From Bacteroidia bacterium (GTDB lineage: Bacteria > Bacteroidota > Bacteroidia > UBA4408), in NCBI GenBank assembly GCA_014376525.1, contig JACMRI010000015.1:1-35877 (forward strand): a stretch of DNA of 35,877 bases, in the 5' to 3' direction. The translations under genes were made by a program, and so were the position numbers. How positions within the stretch are numbered: position 1 is the first letter of the stretch; each line of letters begins with the position of its first letter. The notes under the pieces were generated by a model that saw only the letters and a program-made list of their open reading frames with translations, had not been told where the DNA came from and made no database searches. Below, one piece after another: positions 35,867-35,877 of the stretch.

Positions 35867-35877
35867 AACAAAAAAGC

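Noticed and set aside
1-35877. Search for tRNA, rRNA, CRISPR arrays, integrases, transposases, toxin-antitoxin and defence genes
   Set aside because: Nothing in the intergenic stretches folds like a tRNA, no regular repeat-spacer pattern exists, and no product resembles a recombinase, nuclease or toxin. The only long repeats are coding modules (GEVED, WG, TPR).

Overview
The window is a contiguous piece of a low-GC Bacteroidota chromosome, most likely an environmental lineage near the Chitinophagales/Sphingobacteriales. The taxonomic signs are a secreted protein with GEVED modules and a type IX secretion (T9SS) C-terminal sorting domain, a TonB-dependent receptor with an N-terminal CarboxypepD_reg-like domain, a DUF4293 protein, a TolB-like propeller fused to an outer-membrane barrel, starts without Shine-Dalgarno sequences, and promoter boxes of the Bacteroidota type (TTTG, 18 nt, TAnnTTTG). 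Nearly all of it is ordinary chromosomal gene content. I see no prophage, insertion sequence, CRISPR array, tRNA or rRNA.

Layout. 1-1.5 kb: the end of a metallo-beta-lactamase-fold hydrolase, then selD with palindromic sites in its leader and a strong terminator. 1.5-7.1 kb (minus): a small proline-rich membrane protein, a 1501-residue exported protein of unknown function, and prmA, whose stop overlaps the start of the large gene. 7.5-9.6 kb (plus): smpB and a 12-TPR protein. 9.8-14.2 kb (minus): rfbB followed by a TolB-like outer-membrane protein. 14.4-16.9 kb (plus): an exported WG-repeat protein, a KdsC-type phosphatase with an N-terminal XRE-like helix-turn-helix, and a DUF4293 membrane protein. 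17.0-21.4 kb (minus, tightly packed): NUDIX hydrolase, TonB-dependent receptor, SAM methyltransferase, LUD protein. 21.4-25.5 kb (plus, tightly packed): pyrE, lptG, a lipoprotein, and a polyprenyl glycosylphosphotransferase. 25.7-28.4 kb: a YegS-like lipid kinase and, divergent from it, an M3 oligopeptidase. 28.4-28.9 kb: a gene-poor gap ending in a terminator. 28.9-35.7 kb (minus): the giant GEVED/T9SS protein, an RmlD-like reductase and a lipoprotein.

The common theme is the cell envelope: nucleotide-sugar enzymes (rfbB, RmlD-like, perhaps the methyltransferase), surface-glycan initiation (glycosylphosphotransferase), LPS transport (lptG), a Kdo/nonulosonate-type phosphatase and several surface or outer-membrane proteins. 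They are mixed with housekeeping genes (pyrE, prmA, smpB, selD). The genes are scattered over several transcription units, so this is not a classical polysaccharide locus.

I found no clear-cut new defence or mobile system. The most interesting items are the HTH-HAD phosphatase fusion with altered catalytic-loop residues, the 1501-residue exported protein translationally coupled to prmA, the paired palindromes before selD, the apparently leaderless pyrE promoter inside the start of its divergent neighbour, and the alternating two-type module architecture of the GEVED protein.
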